64,000 nt of DNA, from contig JAIKYD010000113.1 in assembly GCA_024683485.1 (NCBI GenBank), positions 1 through 64,000 of the forward strand, written 5' to 3'. Both the position numbers and the translations under genes were made by a program. A model generated the notes under the pieces. The model was given only the letters and a program-made list of their open reading frames with translations, ran no database searches and was not told the DNA's origin. Each line of letters starts with the position of its first letter. Position 1 is the first letter of the stretch. Positions 27,380 through 37,291 of this stretch are shown piece by piece. This stretch comes from Saccharofermentans sp. (GTDB lineage Bacteria; Bacillota; Clostridia; Saccharofermentanales; Saccharofermentanaceae).

Positions 27380-27511
27380 ATAATGATCCTCAAAACCCTG
27401 TGATGATGCTTTGAACAGTTGTATTTCTACAATACCGACACCAGAGTGTTGCGTCAAGGTTAATATACGGTAAACAATGGTGCTTAACAGGGTTTACAAG
27501 GATTTGGATTG

Positions 27512-27540
27512 TTGAATTCCGTTTTTGTTTTCTGTAAAAT
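27512..27540 (+). promoter_or_regulatory. Promoter of the DHH phosphoesterase gene
   Basis: TTGAAT (27512-27517), 17-base spacer, TAAAAT (27535-27540). Transcription should start near 27547, about 50 bases before the ATG at 27598. Confidence 0.6.
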
Positions 27541-27597
27541 TTTATTTAGAAACTTTTGGCCCGGACGGCCACAATAACGAATCGGGAGGAATGCCTT

Positions 27598-28527
27598 ATG
27601 GAAAAGAAGAGACTTATTACCAGAAGCGATTTTGACGGACTTGTCTGTGCAATGCTGCTTAGAGAATTGGATATCATAGGCGAGATCAAGTTTGTTCACC
27701 CTAAGGATGTTCAGGATGGCAAGATCGATATAACCGAGAATGACATCACAACGAATCTTCCTTTCGACCCGAGGGTCGGCCTGGCATTTGACCACCATGA
27801 GAGTGAGCTCATCAGAACTGACCACGAGGCTTTCGGTGATAAGTATATCTGTATCTGCGAGAAGTCCGCTGCAAGAGTGGTTTATAACTATTACGGCGGT
27901 GCCGATACGTTCAAGACGGTTACCGAGGAGATAATGATAGCTGTAGATAAGGGCGATTCAGCTGATTTTACAGTTGATGAGATCCTTAATCCTACAGACT
28001 GGGTACTTATGAACTTCATTATGGATGCCAGAACAGGTTTGGGACGTTTCCACGATTTCCGTATCTCCAACTACCAGCTCATGATGGAGCTCATCGATTA
28101 CTGCACAAATCACTCGATCAAGGAAGTATTGGAGCTTCCTGACGTAAAGGAACGCACGGAACTCTATTTTGAGCAGCAGGAACTGTTCAAGAAGCAGCTT
28201 GAAGAGAACGTTAAGATCCATGACAAGGTTGCAGTGTTGGACTTAAGACCTCTCGAGACAATCTACGCAGGCAACAGATTCATGATCTATGCGATGTGGC
28301 CTGAGGTAGAGATGAGTGTTCACGTTGCGTGGGGCTTCAAGAAGCAGAACACGGCGGTCATGATCGGCAAGTCCATCGTAAACAAGAACGGTACGACTGA
28401 CATCGGTGAACTCTGCCTGGCTTATGGTGGCGGCGGTCACACAAATGCTGGAACATGCCAGCTTGATAACGACAAAGTTGATGCTGCACTGCCTGACATC
28501 ATTGCAAGACTCAACGAACACGAGTAA
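27598..28527 (+). CDS. DHH family phosphoesterase
   Basis: A 309-residue member of the DHH superfamily (exopolyphosphatase/nanoRNase group), which hydrolyses phosphodiester or phosphoanhydride bonds with Mn or Mg. The metal motifs are RSDFDGLVCAMLL (D-x-D), FDHHES (DHH) and, in the DHHA1 part, GGGGHTNAGTC. The substrate cannot be decided between short oligoribonucleotides, cyclic dinucleotides and polyphosphate. The motif-1 form RSDFDG is characteristic of a subgroup annotated as exopolyphosphatase-related. The ATG follows GGGAGGA; an earlier in-frame start is less likely. Confidence 0.88.
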   Translation: MEKKRLITRSDFDGLVCAMLLRELDIIGEIKFVHPKDVQDGKIDITENDITTNLPFDPRVGLAFDHHESELIRTDHEAFGDKYICICEKSAARVVYNYYGGADTFKTVTEEIMIAVDKGDSADFTVDEILNPTDWVLMNFIMDARTGLGRFHDFRISNYQLMMELIDYCTNHSIKEVLELPDVKERTELYFEQQELFKKQLEENVKIHDKVAVLDLRPLETIYAGNRFMIYAMWPEVEMSVHVAWGFKKQNTAVMIGKSIVNKNGTTDIGELCLAYGGGGHTNAGTCQLDNDKVDAALPDIIARLNEHE

Positions 28528-28550
28528 AATTCTAAAAATCTGATTCGAAG

Positions 28551-28577
28551 AGGCTGTCTCATAATGTGAGGCAGCCT
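28551..28577 (+). terminator. Hairpin after the DHH gene
   Basis: AGGCTGTCTCA pairs with TGAGGCAGCCT (one G-U) around TAATG. No proper T-run follows (TAAGATTGTAG), so some read-through into the lipoprotein gene is possible. Confidence 0.6.
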
Positions 28578-28601
28578 TAAGATTGTAGTAGGAGTAGGGA
28601 A

Positions 28602-29888
28602 ATGAATTATAAAAAAGTAATTGCTGCGGTACTTTGTGGCGCACTTTTAGCAGGAACAGCCGGCTGCACGAAGACAGGGAAGCCTTCAGCTGAAGACAGT
28701 ATCGAATCCATTCTGGAGGATTACGAGGAAGCATTGCAGGATTTTGATGCTGACGGTGTTCTTGAACTGACTAAATGGGACGATGATGACAGGTATTACA
28801 GGGAAATAGAAGAACTCCTTGATATTGGAAACTGCAGTAAGGAAGTTCAGGACTGCTACAGGACTATAGCTTCATCCATTGCTGTTGATTACGACATTGA
28901 TGATGTAAAGGTCAATGACAGCAAGGCTTCACTTTTTGTAAAGTATGAACTTACCGGTTGGAGCAGTGTTTTCCATGGAGATGACTATGAGAACTTTGAT
29001 GAGGTTAACAAAGCTCTTAAGACGGCCAGGTCAAAGGATAAAATAAACGGCAAACTCAGTTTTCAGCTCATTGACGGTGAATGGAAGATCAGCAAGATCT
29101 CTGCTTTGAATGAAGTTTTCGCATTTACATTCGATATGCCGGATGTCAGAACGGCTCCGGATCCAACGGAAGCAACAACAGAAACAACAGCAACATCTTC
29201 TGAAACCTCTTCAACTATGCCCAGGACTGATGATAATTCCGAGTTCGTAGAGGCGGGGGTCCGTTGTCTGAAAGAAAACAGCACCGGCATTCTGGGAGTT
29301 GAAAGCAGTTTTAAGATCGGAGCCTGCGGAGTTTACGATATCGACTCGAATGGATTCCCTGAATTGTTCTTCCTTTCAGCAGACCAGGCAACTGATGACG
29401 GCATGGCGTTCAACGGCAATCTGACGGTATGCTCATATGATCCGTTCGCCAAGGAATTTAAAGAGAAGATCATTGTACGGAACGCAATTTACCAGGCTGC
29501 TGACGGTGGTTTATATATCATCGCTGCAACTGATAAGGAATTGATCATAAGCCATAGAGGCGGTGAGGAATCCCAGTATCATATTACGACTGAAATATAT
29601 GACTTCAACTGGCATAACATCGCTAACTACACCAGGATGATCTACTATGATTATGATACAGACGACTATACATATGAGTATTTCCAGAATGGTTCTTTCG
29701 CGTTGACTGAGAAAGAATATTATTCGGTAATAACGGATTATATAGGCAGAACTGAAGTGGTTCTTGACAGAAATTATTCGCCTATGGTTAACGATATCGA
29801 GTTCTCTCTTGCCGGAATTCCCGTTGTAGGAATGATGGAATATGATCAGGCTATGGAATATGTTAAGAGTCTTAGATATTCGGTATAG
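28602..29888 (+). CDS. Lipoprotein with calcium-loop-like motif, first of a tandem pair
   Basis: Surface lipoprotein of 428 residues, unknown function. The signal peptide ends in the lipobox LAGTAGC. The first domain (about 28-170) starts IESILEDYEEALQDFDADGVLELT and ends in DGEWKISKISALNEVF. A Thr/Glu/Ser linker (about 180-205) leads to a second domain with YDIDSNGFPELFFL, a D-x-D-x-N-G loop ending in Glu, like EF-hand-type calcium sites of secreted proteins. The next gene is a clear paralogue with the same order, so this is a tandem duplication. The start follows AGGAGTAGGG. Confidence 0.72.
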   Translation: MNYKKVIAAVLCGALLAGTAGCTKTGKPSAEDSIESILEDYEEALQDFDADGVLELTKWDDDDRYYREIEELLDIGNCSKEVQDCYRTIASSIAVDYDIDDVKVNDSKASLFVKYELTGWSSVFHGDDYENFDEVNKALKTARSKDKINGKLSFQLIDGEWKISKISALNEVFAFTFDMPDVRTAPDPTEATTETTATSSETSSTMPRTDDNSEFVEAGVRCLKENSTGILGVESSFKIGACGVYDIDSNGFPELFFLSADQATDDGMAFNGNLTVCSYDPFAKEFKEKIIVRNAIYQAADGGLYIIAATDKELIISHRGGEESQYHITTEIYDFNWHNIANYTRMIYYDYDTDDYTYEYFQNGSFALTEKEYYSVITDYIGRTEVVLDRNYSPMVNDIEFSLAGIPVVGMMEYDQAMEYVKSLRYSV

Positions 29889-29898
29889 GAGAAGTATG

Positions 29899-31233
29899 AT
29901 GGTTTTTAAAAAGATATTGGCATCCGTTTTGTTCATAGCAACTGTTGCAGGGTGCGCCGGCTGCGAGAATGGTTTCCTTACAAAAAAGAAAAACATCAGT
30001 GGTATTGAGGATACAATGGAAAGCTATGCTGATGCTTTAAGAGATATCGATACCAAAGGTGTACTGGAACTTACCGATTGGGATAGGGGCGATAAAGAGT
30101 ATAAGCAGACTGCATTGGTTTTAAACCCCGATACCCAGAATGTGAGTGTAAATGAGTTTTATAAGGAGATCGCCTACACTATTTCCATTGACTATTCATC
30201 ATCTGAGATCGTGATCGACGGGGATGAGGCTTCGGTAAAGGTTAAATATGTCTTCATTGATTGGGAAGAAGTTTTGGACAGGTATAAGGATACCGGTGAT
30301 CTTGATCAGGCAGTCAAAGATACAGACGATACTGTAACGGTAAAGGGAAAGATCAGTTTTGTTCTTGATAACAATGAGTGGAAGATCTCCAAAATAACTA
30401 ATCTGGATGAAGTGTTCTCATTCTATGGATGCTTCAGGGAAACTCTTCCGGATCCGGTTGAGACAGAACCTGTTGAAACAGAAACTACGGTAACGGAAAC
30501 CACCGGTACAAAACCGGATATGACAGACCCTTCTGTGGCCGGAACAACGGAAACTGCTTTCGCGGACAGTTATGACAAAGCCTTCTCCGCGTATATTGCT
30601 GTTTTGAATAATTATATGGATGCCATACGTTTGGTTGAGGAAGACTATGATCTCAATCCTGTGGGATTGTATGATATTGACGGAAACGGTCTTCCGGAAC
30701 TCTATTTCATTGCTGATGCCGGAGATGATTATTCCGCGGTGCTTCATGTCTTTGAATATAAGGAATATATGGGTGAGGCTGACGAGGTGGTCACTGTTCC
30801 AAATATCCTCGCGCAGGGACAGGCAAGCGGCAGTTATATGATCTATGCCTCAGACAGGGAACTGGTCGTTACATACACATATGGCGAGAGTTATTTCTAT
30901 CATGTTGAATCTGAGATATTTACTCTCGCAAACAGTGACGGAAGTGTCTATAAATGGGACAAAGTTGCCAGATATGCGCGGGAGATCTATACCGATTACG
31001 ATCCGGAAACAGATACTGAAAATACGACCAAAGTATATTATCTGCACGACTATACCATAGAGGAAAGCCAGTATCTTTCCGGTATGAATGATATTGTCAG
31101 CAGAACAAAGATCGTTCTTGGCCGCAGGTTCAATCTCTCCTCGAATGATCCTGAGTATAAGCTGATCTCAAAACCTGCATTCAGCCTTCTCAGCTTCGAC
31201 ATGGCTTTTGATTATCTGAGCAATCCCGGGTAA
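29899..31233 (+). CDS. Lipoprotein with calcium-loop-like motif, second of a tandem pair
   Basis: Paralogue of the preceding gene, 444 residues. It has the lipobox region ATVAGCAGC, a first domain (IEDTMESYADALRDIDTKGVLELT through NNEWKISKITNLDEVF), a Glu/Thr/Pro-rich linker, and a second domain with YDIDGNGLPELYFI, again a D-x-D-x-N-G-x-x-x-E loop. It begins 10 bases after its neighbour, behind AGGAGAAG. Two adjacent ATGs are possible (29896 and 29899). The pair is probably co-transcribed and surface-anchored; ligand and role are unknown. Confidence 0.72.
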   Translation: MVFKKILASVLFIATVAGCAGCENGFLTKKKNISGIEDTMESYADALRDIDTKGVLELTDWDRGDKEYKQTALVLNPDTQNVSVNEFYKEIAYTISIDYSSSEIVIDGDEASVKVKYVFIDWEEVLDRYKDTGDLDQAVKDTDDTVTVKGKISFVLDNNEWKISKITNLDEVFSFYGCFRETLPDPVETEPVETETTVTETTGTKPDMTDPSVAGTTETAFADSYDKAFSAYIAVLNNYMDAIRLVEEDYDLNPVGLYDIDGNGLPELYFIADAGDDYSAVLHVFEYKEYMGEADEVVTVPNILAQGQASGSYMIYASDRELVVTYTYGESYFYHVESEIFTLANSDGSVYKWDKVARYAREIYTDYDPETDTENTTKVYYLHDYTIEESQYLSGMNDIVSRTKIVLGRRFNLSSNDPEYKLISKPAFSLLSFDMAFDYLSNPG

Positions 31234-31321
31234 GTATAATACCCTCCTTCCGCGGTACTTTACTATGAAGGCTGGTTCTTGATAAAATAGATTAAATCTG
31301 TAATCCGGAGGACATAAGTTC

Positions 31322-31651
31322 ATGGATGCTTTATTATTTGCAAAGGCAGCTAGAGAAGAGAAGGATGCTATGCTCGAGAACTATCTTGGAAGTAGCGATA
31401 ATGTTGCCGGTGAACAGATTGCCAAACTCAAAGCCGCAGGAGCTGGTGATGAGTTATTAAGAGAAGTATTTGATTCGGTCCTGACGGATTGCTTCTATAA
31501 TATCCTTCTTGGAATTGACGGTCAGATGCCGATCGGATCTTTAGGCGAGAGAAGTTACAGGCTCCTGGCACCGGACAGCACAGTTATCTCAAATGCAAGC
31601 GGATCTTTAGCTGAGGCAGCTTACGAAGCTTTCTACGGTGAAGAAGGCTGA
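31322..31651 (+). CDS. Small protein of unknown function
   Basis: A 109-residue, probably helical cytoplasmic protein that I cannot place. It begins MDALLFAKAAREEKDAMLEN and carries a conserved-looking GIDGQMPIGSLGERSYRL segment. There is no signal peptide, membrane span or metal motif. The start follows CCGGAGGA. It is convergent with the permease gene, whose stop is only seven bases away, and no terminator is visible between them. Confidence 0.6.
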   Translation: MDALLFAKAAREEKDAMLENYLGSSDNVAGEQIAKLKAAGAGDELLREVFDSVLTDCFYNILLGIDGQMPIGSLGERSYRLLAPDSTVISNASGSLAEAAYEAFYGEEG

Positions 31652-31658
31652 GATCTTA

Positions 31659-32939
31659 TCAGACCGGTCCCCAAATAAACCAGACGAATAGATATCCTGT
31701 TATGACTGCGGTGAGCGTGAACGGGATACCTATTTTCATGAAGTCGGAAAAACCAACCTCGTAACCTTCTTTTCTCAACATGCCGACACCGGCAATGTTC
31801 GCGGATGCTCCGATCGGCGTGAGATTGCCGCCCAGCGTTGCCCCTACCAGCAGACCGAAGAACAGGAAATGCGGTTCAACGTTCATTGTTGCTGCGACAC
31901 TTGCAAGAAGCGGAAGCATCGTTGCAACGTATGGAATGTTATCAATAAATGCCGAGACAAGCACTGAACCCCATACGACGATAGTGAACATTACGAACTT
32001 GTTGTCACCGCCGACACCGGCGATTATGTTTGCAAGGTCATTGATGACTCCGGCTTCCCTGATGGATGCGATAACGACAAAAAGACCGCAGAGAAGGAGC
32101 ATCGTGTCATAGTCCATTGCTTTGAGAGAATGGACCATGCCTTTTGTTGACTTCTGTTTGATGAGTTCCCAGATTATCGTAAGTATTCCGCATACCATGC
32201 AGATGACACCGTTGGTGACTGAAGGTGTGTTGGGGATGAATGATGCTATGATCAGCAAAACAACATGACCTAGCATAGTAACAGTCGGAACATAATCCGT
32301 TACCTTTGTATGTTCGTTGCTGGTGACAGGCTGACGGTTCTTGCGGAAGAGTATCATCATGATAGGTATCGTCAGTATCGCTCCAAACTCAACTGCGAAG
32401 AACATTCCAAGGCGCCCGTTCATCCAGAAGAAATCATTGAAGTTCATATGATTGGCAGCCGCCAGCATGATCGAAGTCGTGTCACCAACGAGCGTTGCAG
32501 CTCCCTGAAGATTTGATGAAACCGCGATGGAGATTATCATGGGAACAGGATTGATCTTTAGTTTTTTGCAGATTGCAAGACCGACAGGAGCAACCATGAG
32601 AACTGTGGCAACGTTGTCGATGAAGGCAGATATGATGCCTGAGAAAAGGGACATTATGATGGTTACCCACATAACGTTGGGTGAGAGCCTTAAGAGTGCT
32701 TCGGCGATCTTGTTGGGCATCTTGGATTCGATGAAATAATCAACGATGACCATAGTTCCGAAGATCATCATCAGGACATTCCAGTCGATAGCTGGAAGAA
32801 CGCTTCCCAAAGGCAGGACACCGGCAATGATCATTACCGCTGCGGCAACCAGTGCAACGATGGCACGGCGCTTCGGAAGAACGATCATCAGAATATACAT
32901 TATGAGGAATATTCCAATTGCTATATATTTAGTCATCAA
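31659..32939 (-). CDS. SLC13/ArsB-NhaD superfamily permease
   Basis: Ion transporter-superfamily membrane protein of 426 residues and about 11-12 spans, with the internal two-fold repeat of the family. The first pore signature is SSNLQGAATLVGDTTSIMLA and the second GATLGGNLTPIGASANIAG. These hairpins bind anion and sodium in characterised relatives. Substrate candidates are dicarboxylates, citrate, sulfate or arsenite; none can be chosen from sequence, and no arsenic genes are nearby. It is the third gene of a minus-strand set with the GT2-GtrA protein (30-base gap) and the antiporter. Confidence 0.87.
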   Translation of the reverse strand: MMTKYIAIGIFLIMYILMIVLPKRRAIVALVAAAVMIIAGVLPLGSVLPAIDWNVLMMIFGTMVIVDYFIESKMPNKIAEALLRLSPNVMWVTIIMSLFSGIISAFIDNVATVLMVAPVGLAICKKLKINPVPMIISIAVSSNLQGAATLVGDTTSIMLAAANHMNFNDFFWMNGRLGMFFAVEFGAILTIPIMMILFRKNRQPVTSNEHTKVTDYVPTVTMLGHVVLLIIASFIPNTPSVTNGVICMVCGILTIIWELIKQKSTKGMVHSLKAMDYDTMLLLCGLFVVIASIREAGVINDLANIIAGVGGDNKFVMFTIVVWGSVLVSAFIDNIPYVATMLPLLASVAATMNVEPHFLFFGLLVGATLGGNLTPIGASANIAGVGMLRKEGYEVGFSDFMKIGIPFTLTAVITGYLFVWFIWGPV

Positions 32940-32969
32940 CTGCTCCTTGAGGGTTTGTTCCTGTTGCGG

Positions 32970-34073
32970 TCATTTTTTCGGAGACCTGAAGACAAGTTTT
33001 TGCTGGACTGTATAACTCAAAAAGAACAGCAAGGTGTCAATGATGCACTTGATAATGGTCTCAGGGATCTTAGGCAGAAGAAATACGAACAGACTGACTA
33101 TGCCTGCACTTAATGACATCTGGATGATCGCAAGGAGCGCATATTTTGTAAGCGAGACACTTCTTGCCGCCTGGCTCTTAAAAACAAATTTATAATTGAT
33201 CAAATAGTTGTAGAATGCGGAAAGCACTCTTGCACCTATTGTTGATATCGTGACGTAAAGTCCGGGAAAATCATCCTTGTAGAATGATATAAACAGATAG
33301 AACAGCAGGATGTCTATGACAAAAGATGACACAGACGAGAAAACAAACTTGATAAATTTTTTGCCAAGGATCCTGTATATCCTGAGAGAGTCTTTTACAG
33401 GTCTGAAATGTGTCTGATGGTTGTCTTTTGATTCATAGACCGTCTTTATCGGAATCTCTGTCAGGTTGTATCTTCCTGCACAGTCCAGGAGCATCTGCAT
33501 CTCGAATTCAAATCTCTCGCCCTTGCAGTTTATCAGTTCCTTCATAAACTGTAACGGGATGCCGCGGAGTCCGGACTGGGTATCATTGACCTTCATTCCT
33601 GCCACATATGAGAACACTTTGATGGTGAGTGTATTGCCAAACCAGCTCTTCCACGGGATGTCTTCTTTGTTGAACTGGCGGACACCAAGAATGAGATTAT
33701 CCGGATGCTCCTTAAGGGCATTGATTATTGTTGCCATACATTCCGGGGTATGCTGACCGTCGGAATCAGCAGTTACACAGCCGGTAACATCAGGCATTTT
33801 CTCCGAAATGTATGAGAATGCAGTCTTAAGAGCACGGCCCTTGCCGCGGTTTGGACGGTAAGAGATAAGCTTTCCGCCGCGTTTTGTGATTATGGATTCA
33901 GCCTCTTTGAAAAAATGGTCATATTCTTCTGAAGAACCGTCATTAATGATGATTACCGGCCCCATTGCCTTGTTGTCCAGGTCATGAAGCAGGTCTATGA
34001 GCCTTCCATCTGGCTCATAGGACGGGATTACTATTGGTACGTTTATCTGTTTTTGTATCTCTGATTTTTCCAT
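32970..34073 (-). CDS. GT2 glycosyltransferase fused to GtrA membrane domain
   Basis: A 367-residue bifunctional protein. Residues 1-230 are a GT-A glycosyltransferase of the dolichyl-phosphate-mannose-synthase type (PVVIPSYEPD-like start VIPSYEPDGRL, IIINDGSSEEYD, and the metal motif ADSDGQHTPE). Residues 240-365 are a GtrA domain with four spans (VIDILLFYLFISFY through LLFFLSYTVQQKLVF). Such fusions make a polyprenyl-phosphate sugar and help move it across the membrane for wall or teichoic-acid glycosylation. It lies between the antiporter (23 bases) and permease (30 bases) genes. A GT-C-type protein that could use the product is at 60649. Confidence 0.9.
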   Translation of the reverse strand: MEKSEIQKQINVPIVIPSYEPDGRLIDLLHDLDNKAMGPVIIINDGSSEEYDHFFKEAESIITKRGGKLISYRPNRGKGRALKTAFSYISEKMPDVTGCVTADSDGQHTPECMATIINALKEHPDNLILGVRQFNKEDIPWKSWFGNTLTIKVFSYVAGMKVNDTQSGLRGIPLQFMKELINCKGERFEFEMQMLLDCAGRYNLTEIPIKTVYESKDNHQTHFRPVKDSLRIYRILGKKFIKFVFSSVSSFVIDILLFYLFISFYKDDFPGLYVTISTIGARVLSAFYNYLINYKFVFKSQAARSVSLTKYALLAIIQMSLSAGIVSLFVFLLPKIPETIIKCIIDTLLFFLSYTVQQKLVFRSPKK

Positions 34074-34096
34074 GTTAACTATATTAACATATCTTC

Positions 34097-35287
34097 TTAG
34101 GCTGTTTTTGATTTGTACAGGATCTTGAGAAGGATCGGTGCCAGTATAGAACTGACCAGGATCATAAGGATGACTGCCGTGAAATAGTCTGATGTGATGA
34201 GTCCAGCAGCCAGACCTTTTTGTGCTGTGATCAGGGCAACCTCACCACGCGTCATCATGCCTATGCCGATCTTTAGAGAATCATTCCAGTTGAATCTGCA
34301 TAATTTTGATGTAAGGCCGCAGCCGATGATCTTGGAAAGACAAGCTACGATGACGAATGCTATCGAGAAGAAAAGGAGCATTGGATTCATGCTCTCGAAA
34401 GATACCTTCAGTCCGATCCCTGCGAAAAAGATTGGTGCGAAGACCATGTAGGAACTGACATCAACCTTGCGTTCAACGTACTTGACGTCGTGAAGGTTGC
34501 AAAGGACAACGCCTGCAACGTATGCTCCAGTAATGTCTGCAATTCCGAAAAATCTTTCAGCAACATACGCCATGATGATGCAGTAAACGAGAGCCGCGAT
34601 TGGAATCCTTCTTGTATGCTCGTATCTTGTATCAAGCCACTTAAATGCCTTGTAGACAACAAAACCTGTTATGATCGCAATTGCAAAGAACAGTATCGCT
34701 TTGAGCATCGTGACCCATACTGAAGAGCCGGAGCCTCTTGCGCTAAGGACAAATGTGAGGACGACGATTACGATGACATCATCGATTATTGCGGCACTTA
34801 CGATAGTTGTTCCAACCGTGCTGCTGAGTTTACCCAGCTCCTTAAGTGCGGCAACTGTTATGCTGACAGATGTTGCAGCCATGAGAGTTCCTATGAACAG
34901 TCCCTTAATGAACTGCTCCGAGCCGACAGGTCCGAATCCGTAGAAAGACATGAACAGAATTGCTCCAAGCATGATAGGAACGAAGACACCGGCGCATGCT
35001 ATGGCTGTAGCCTTAAGACCTGTCTGCTTGAGTTTTTTCATATCCGTTGACAGACCTGCCTCAAACATCAGCATGATTACACCGATCTCGGCCATCTTAT
35101 TGATGAAATCAGACTGACCGACAATTCCCAGGACAGCAGGACCTATGAGAAGTCCTGCGATTATCTCTCCGACGACCTCAGGTGCGTGGAGTTTGCGCGC
35201 GATAATCCCGAATACCTTGGCGGTAAGCAGTATCAGCGCTATATCGAGCAAGAATGAGAGATTGTCCAAAATGTCACTTCCAATCAA
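34097..35287 (-). CDS. Cation:proton antiporter, CPA2 family
   Basis: KefB/NapA-type Na+(K+)/H+ exchanger of 396 residues with about 12-13 spans. It shows VVGEIIAGLLIGPAVLG near the N-terminus, the TAATSVSITVAALKELGKL block, and the unwound-helix region ending in AIIDDVIVIVVLTFV that carries the ion-binding acidic pair. There is no RCK/TrkA C-terminal domain. It leads a three-gene minus-strand set. The open frame starts at a TTG with no ribosome binding site, so the true start may be slightly downstream. Confidence 0.88.
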   Translation of the reverse strand: MIGSDILDNLSFLLDIALILLTAKVFGIIARKLHAPEVVGEIIAGLLIGPAVLGIVGQSDFINKMAEIGVIMLMFEAGLSTDMKKLKQTGLKATAIACAGVFVPIMLGAILFMSFYGFGPVGSEQFIKGLFIGTLMAATSVSITVAALKELGKLSSTVGTTIVSAAIIDDVIVIVVLTFVLSARGSGSSVWVTMLKAILFFAIAIITGFVVYKAFKWLDTRYEHTRRIPIAALVYCIIMAYVAERFFGIADITGAYVAGVVLCNLHDVKYVERKVDVSSYMVFAPIFFAGIGLKVSFESMNPMLLFFSIAFVIVACLSKIIGCGLTSKLCRFNWNDSLKIGIGMMTRGEVALITAQKGLAAGLITSDYFTAVILMILVSSILAPILLKILYKSKTA

Positions 35288-35467
35288 CAGTTATCGGTGA
35301 TTCTACTATTAGCGGAAAACACCGCTACTATTTATAACACGCAAAATAAATAGCGTAATGCCACATAATATACAAACTTACCCTTATAATTAGGTCTTTA
35401 AGGCGCAAAAATGATATGATATGTCGTAGATTTCTGACCTGCTTCAGGTCAAACCGGAGGGTTTTTG

Positions 35468-37261
35468 ATGAAACAGCTTGAATATCCTTACGATCCTGAC
35501 TATATCCTTCGCAAGAAGAAGGCTATAAGAAGAGAACTCCTCGCAAGAGAAGGAATTCAGTATATTGAGAAGAAGATCGCCATATTAGGCGGTTCGACTA
35601 CCAGCGATATAAAGCAGATATTGGAGCTGTTCCTCTTAAATTACGGTATAAAGGCGGAGTTTTTTGAGTCGGAATACAACAAATATTATGAGGATGCGGT
35701 TTTCGGCAATCCTGAACTGGAAGAATTTGCGCCGGACATGGTTTTCGTTCACACGACATCCAGAAACATTGCAAGGTTTCCCCAGGTTACGGATTCTCCT
35801 GAACAGATCGATAGCCTTCTTGAGGAAACTGCAGGGCGTTTTGAGCAGATATGGCAGGCTCTGGCTGAACGGTTCAAGTGTACTGTCATCCAGAATAATT
35901 TCGAACAGCCGTATTACAGACTCCTGGGAAACAGTGATTTCACTAATATCCACGGAAGACTCAACTTTATAAACAGACTGAATGACAGGTTCTGCCGGTA
36001 TGCGCAGACACATCAGAATTTCTTCATCAACGACATCAACTATATATCTTCCGTGTATGGCATAAAGAAGTGGGCAGATCCGGGTGACTGGTACAGGTAT
36101 AAGTATGCGTTAAGTGTTACCGCAATCCCTGATTTTGCCTTTAATCTCGCACATATAATCAAGGCTGTTTACGGCCGCAACAAGAAGGCATTCGCGCTTG
36201 ATATGGATAATACCCTTTGGGGCGGTATTGTTGGCGATGACGGTCCGGAGAACATCAGGATCGGTCACGAGGATGCGGAATCTGAACTCTACACTGAATT
36301 CCAGCAGTATATCAAGGCTCATAAAGATCTGGGCATTCTTCTTACCGTTGCTTCAAAGAACGATGAGGAGAATGCTTTGTCAGGTCTTGCAAGACCCGAT
36401 TCCACGCTGAACAGGGATGACTTCATCATCATCAAGGCCAACTGGGATAACAAGGACCGCAATATTGCCAACATTGCGAAGGAATTAAATATCGGAGCTG
36501 ACAGTTTTGTCTTTGTTGATGACAATCCGGTCGAGAGATCACTTGTCGAGAACCAGATCCCTGGCATTTCTGTTCCTGAAGTCGGAGCCCCCGAGACGTA
36601 TATTGATGTGCTCGATTCAAGCGGATTCTTTGAAGTGACAGGCATATCAGAAGAAGACCTGAAACGTGGCGGAATGTATAAGGCAAACATAGAGCGCGCC
36701 AAAGCGTCCCAGCAGTTCGATAATTACGATGAATACCTGAAGTCTTTGGAAATGACAGCGGAGATCAAGCCATTTGCACCTGTTTATATGGCACGCATTG
36801 CTGAGCTTACAAATAAGAGCAACCAGTTCAACCTTACGACCAAGCGCTGCAGTCAGGCTGATATCGAGAAGATAGCTGCTGATCCCAAATATATTACGCT
36901 TTACGGAAGACTGGAGGATAAATTCGGAGATAACGGGGTTGTGGCAGTCACTTTCGGACATGAGGAAGACTACGGAAAAGATAGATTCTTCCATATCGAT
37001 CTCTGGCTTATGAGCTGCCGTGTCCTTAAGCGCGGTATGGAATTTGCCATGATGGACGAACTTATCCGCGAAGCAAAAAACAAAAATATCACTAAGATAA
37101 AAGGCTATTATTTGCCGACCGCAAAGAATAAAATGGTCCGGGATTTCTATGCGCTTCAGGGTTTTGAGAAGATCAGGGAGATGGAAGACGGTACTTCCGA
37201 ATGGATCCTCGATCTTGAAGCGCCGCACAACAGCGGCAACGTAGCGATCAAGGTCAATTGA
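35468..37261 (+). CDS. FkbH-like HAD-IIIC phosphatase with SGNH-like N-terminus
   Basis: FkbH-type proteins take D-1,3-bisphosphoglycerate, remove phosphate and load the glyceryl group on an acyl carrier protein. This 597-residue member has an N-terminal SGNH-like domain (IAILGGSTTSD near 40), the HAD core with ALDMDNTLWGGIVGDDGP (near 244), VASKNDEENA and FVDDNPVERS, and a C-terminal GNAT-like domain (NKSNQFNLTTKRC, FHIDLWLMSCRVLKRGME). The standalone acyl carrier protein follows, then an MBOAT acyltransferase, so the loaded group probably goes to a surface polymer. The ATG 35468 follows CCGGAGGG. An extended -10 (TGATATGAT, ending 35420) lies upstream. Confidence 0.88.
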   Translation: MKQLEYPYDPDYILRKKKAIRRELLAREGIQYIEKKIAILGGSTTSDIKQILELFLLNYGIKAEFFESEYNKYYEDAVFGNPELEEFAPDMVFVHTTSRNIARFPQVTDSPEQIDSLLEETAGRFEQIWQALAERFKCTVIQNNFEQPYYRLLGNSDFTNIHGRLNFINRLNDRFCRYAQTHQNFFINDINYISSVYGIKKWADPGDWYRYKYALSVTAIPDFAFNLAHIIKAVYGRNKKAFALDMDNTLWGGIVGDDGPENIRIGHEDAESELYTEFQQYIKAHKDLGILLTVASKNDEENALSGLARPDSTLNRDDFIIIKANWDNKDRNIANIAKELNIGADSFVFVDDNPVERSLVENQIPGISVPEVGAPETYIDVLDSSGFFEVTGISEEDLKRGGMYKANIERAKASQQFDNYDEYLKSLEMTAEIKPFAPVYMARIAELTNKSNQFNLTTKRCSQADIEKIAADPKYITLYGRLEDKFGDNGVVAVTFGHEEDYGKDRFFHIDLWLMSCRVLKRGMEFAMMDELIREAKNKNITKIKGYYLPTAKNKMVRDFYALQGFEKIREMEDGTSEWILDLEAPHNSGNVAIKVN

Positions 37262-37291
37262 ATTTATTTGCCTTGGAAGGAGAAATGGATA

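Noticed and set aside
32970-34073. Start of a polysaccharide biosynthesis cluster
   Set aside because: Only this GT2-GtrA fusion is present; its neighbours are an ion exchanger and a permease.
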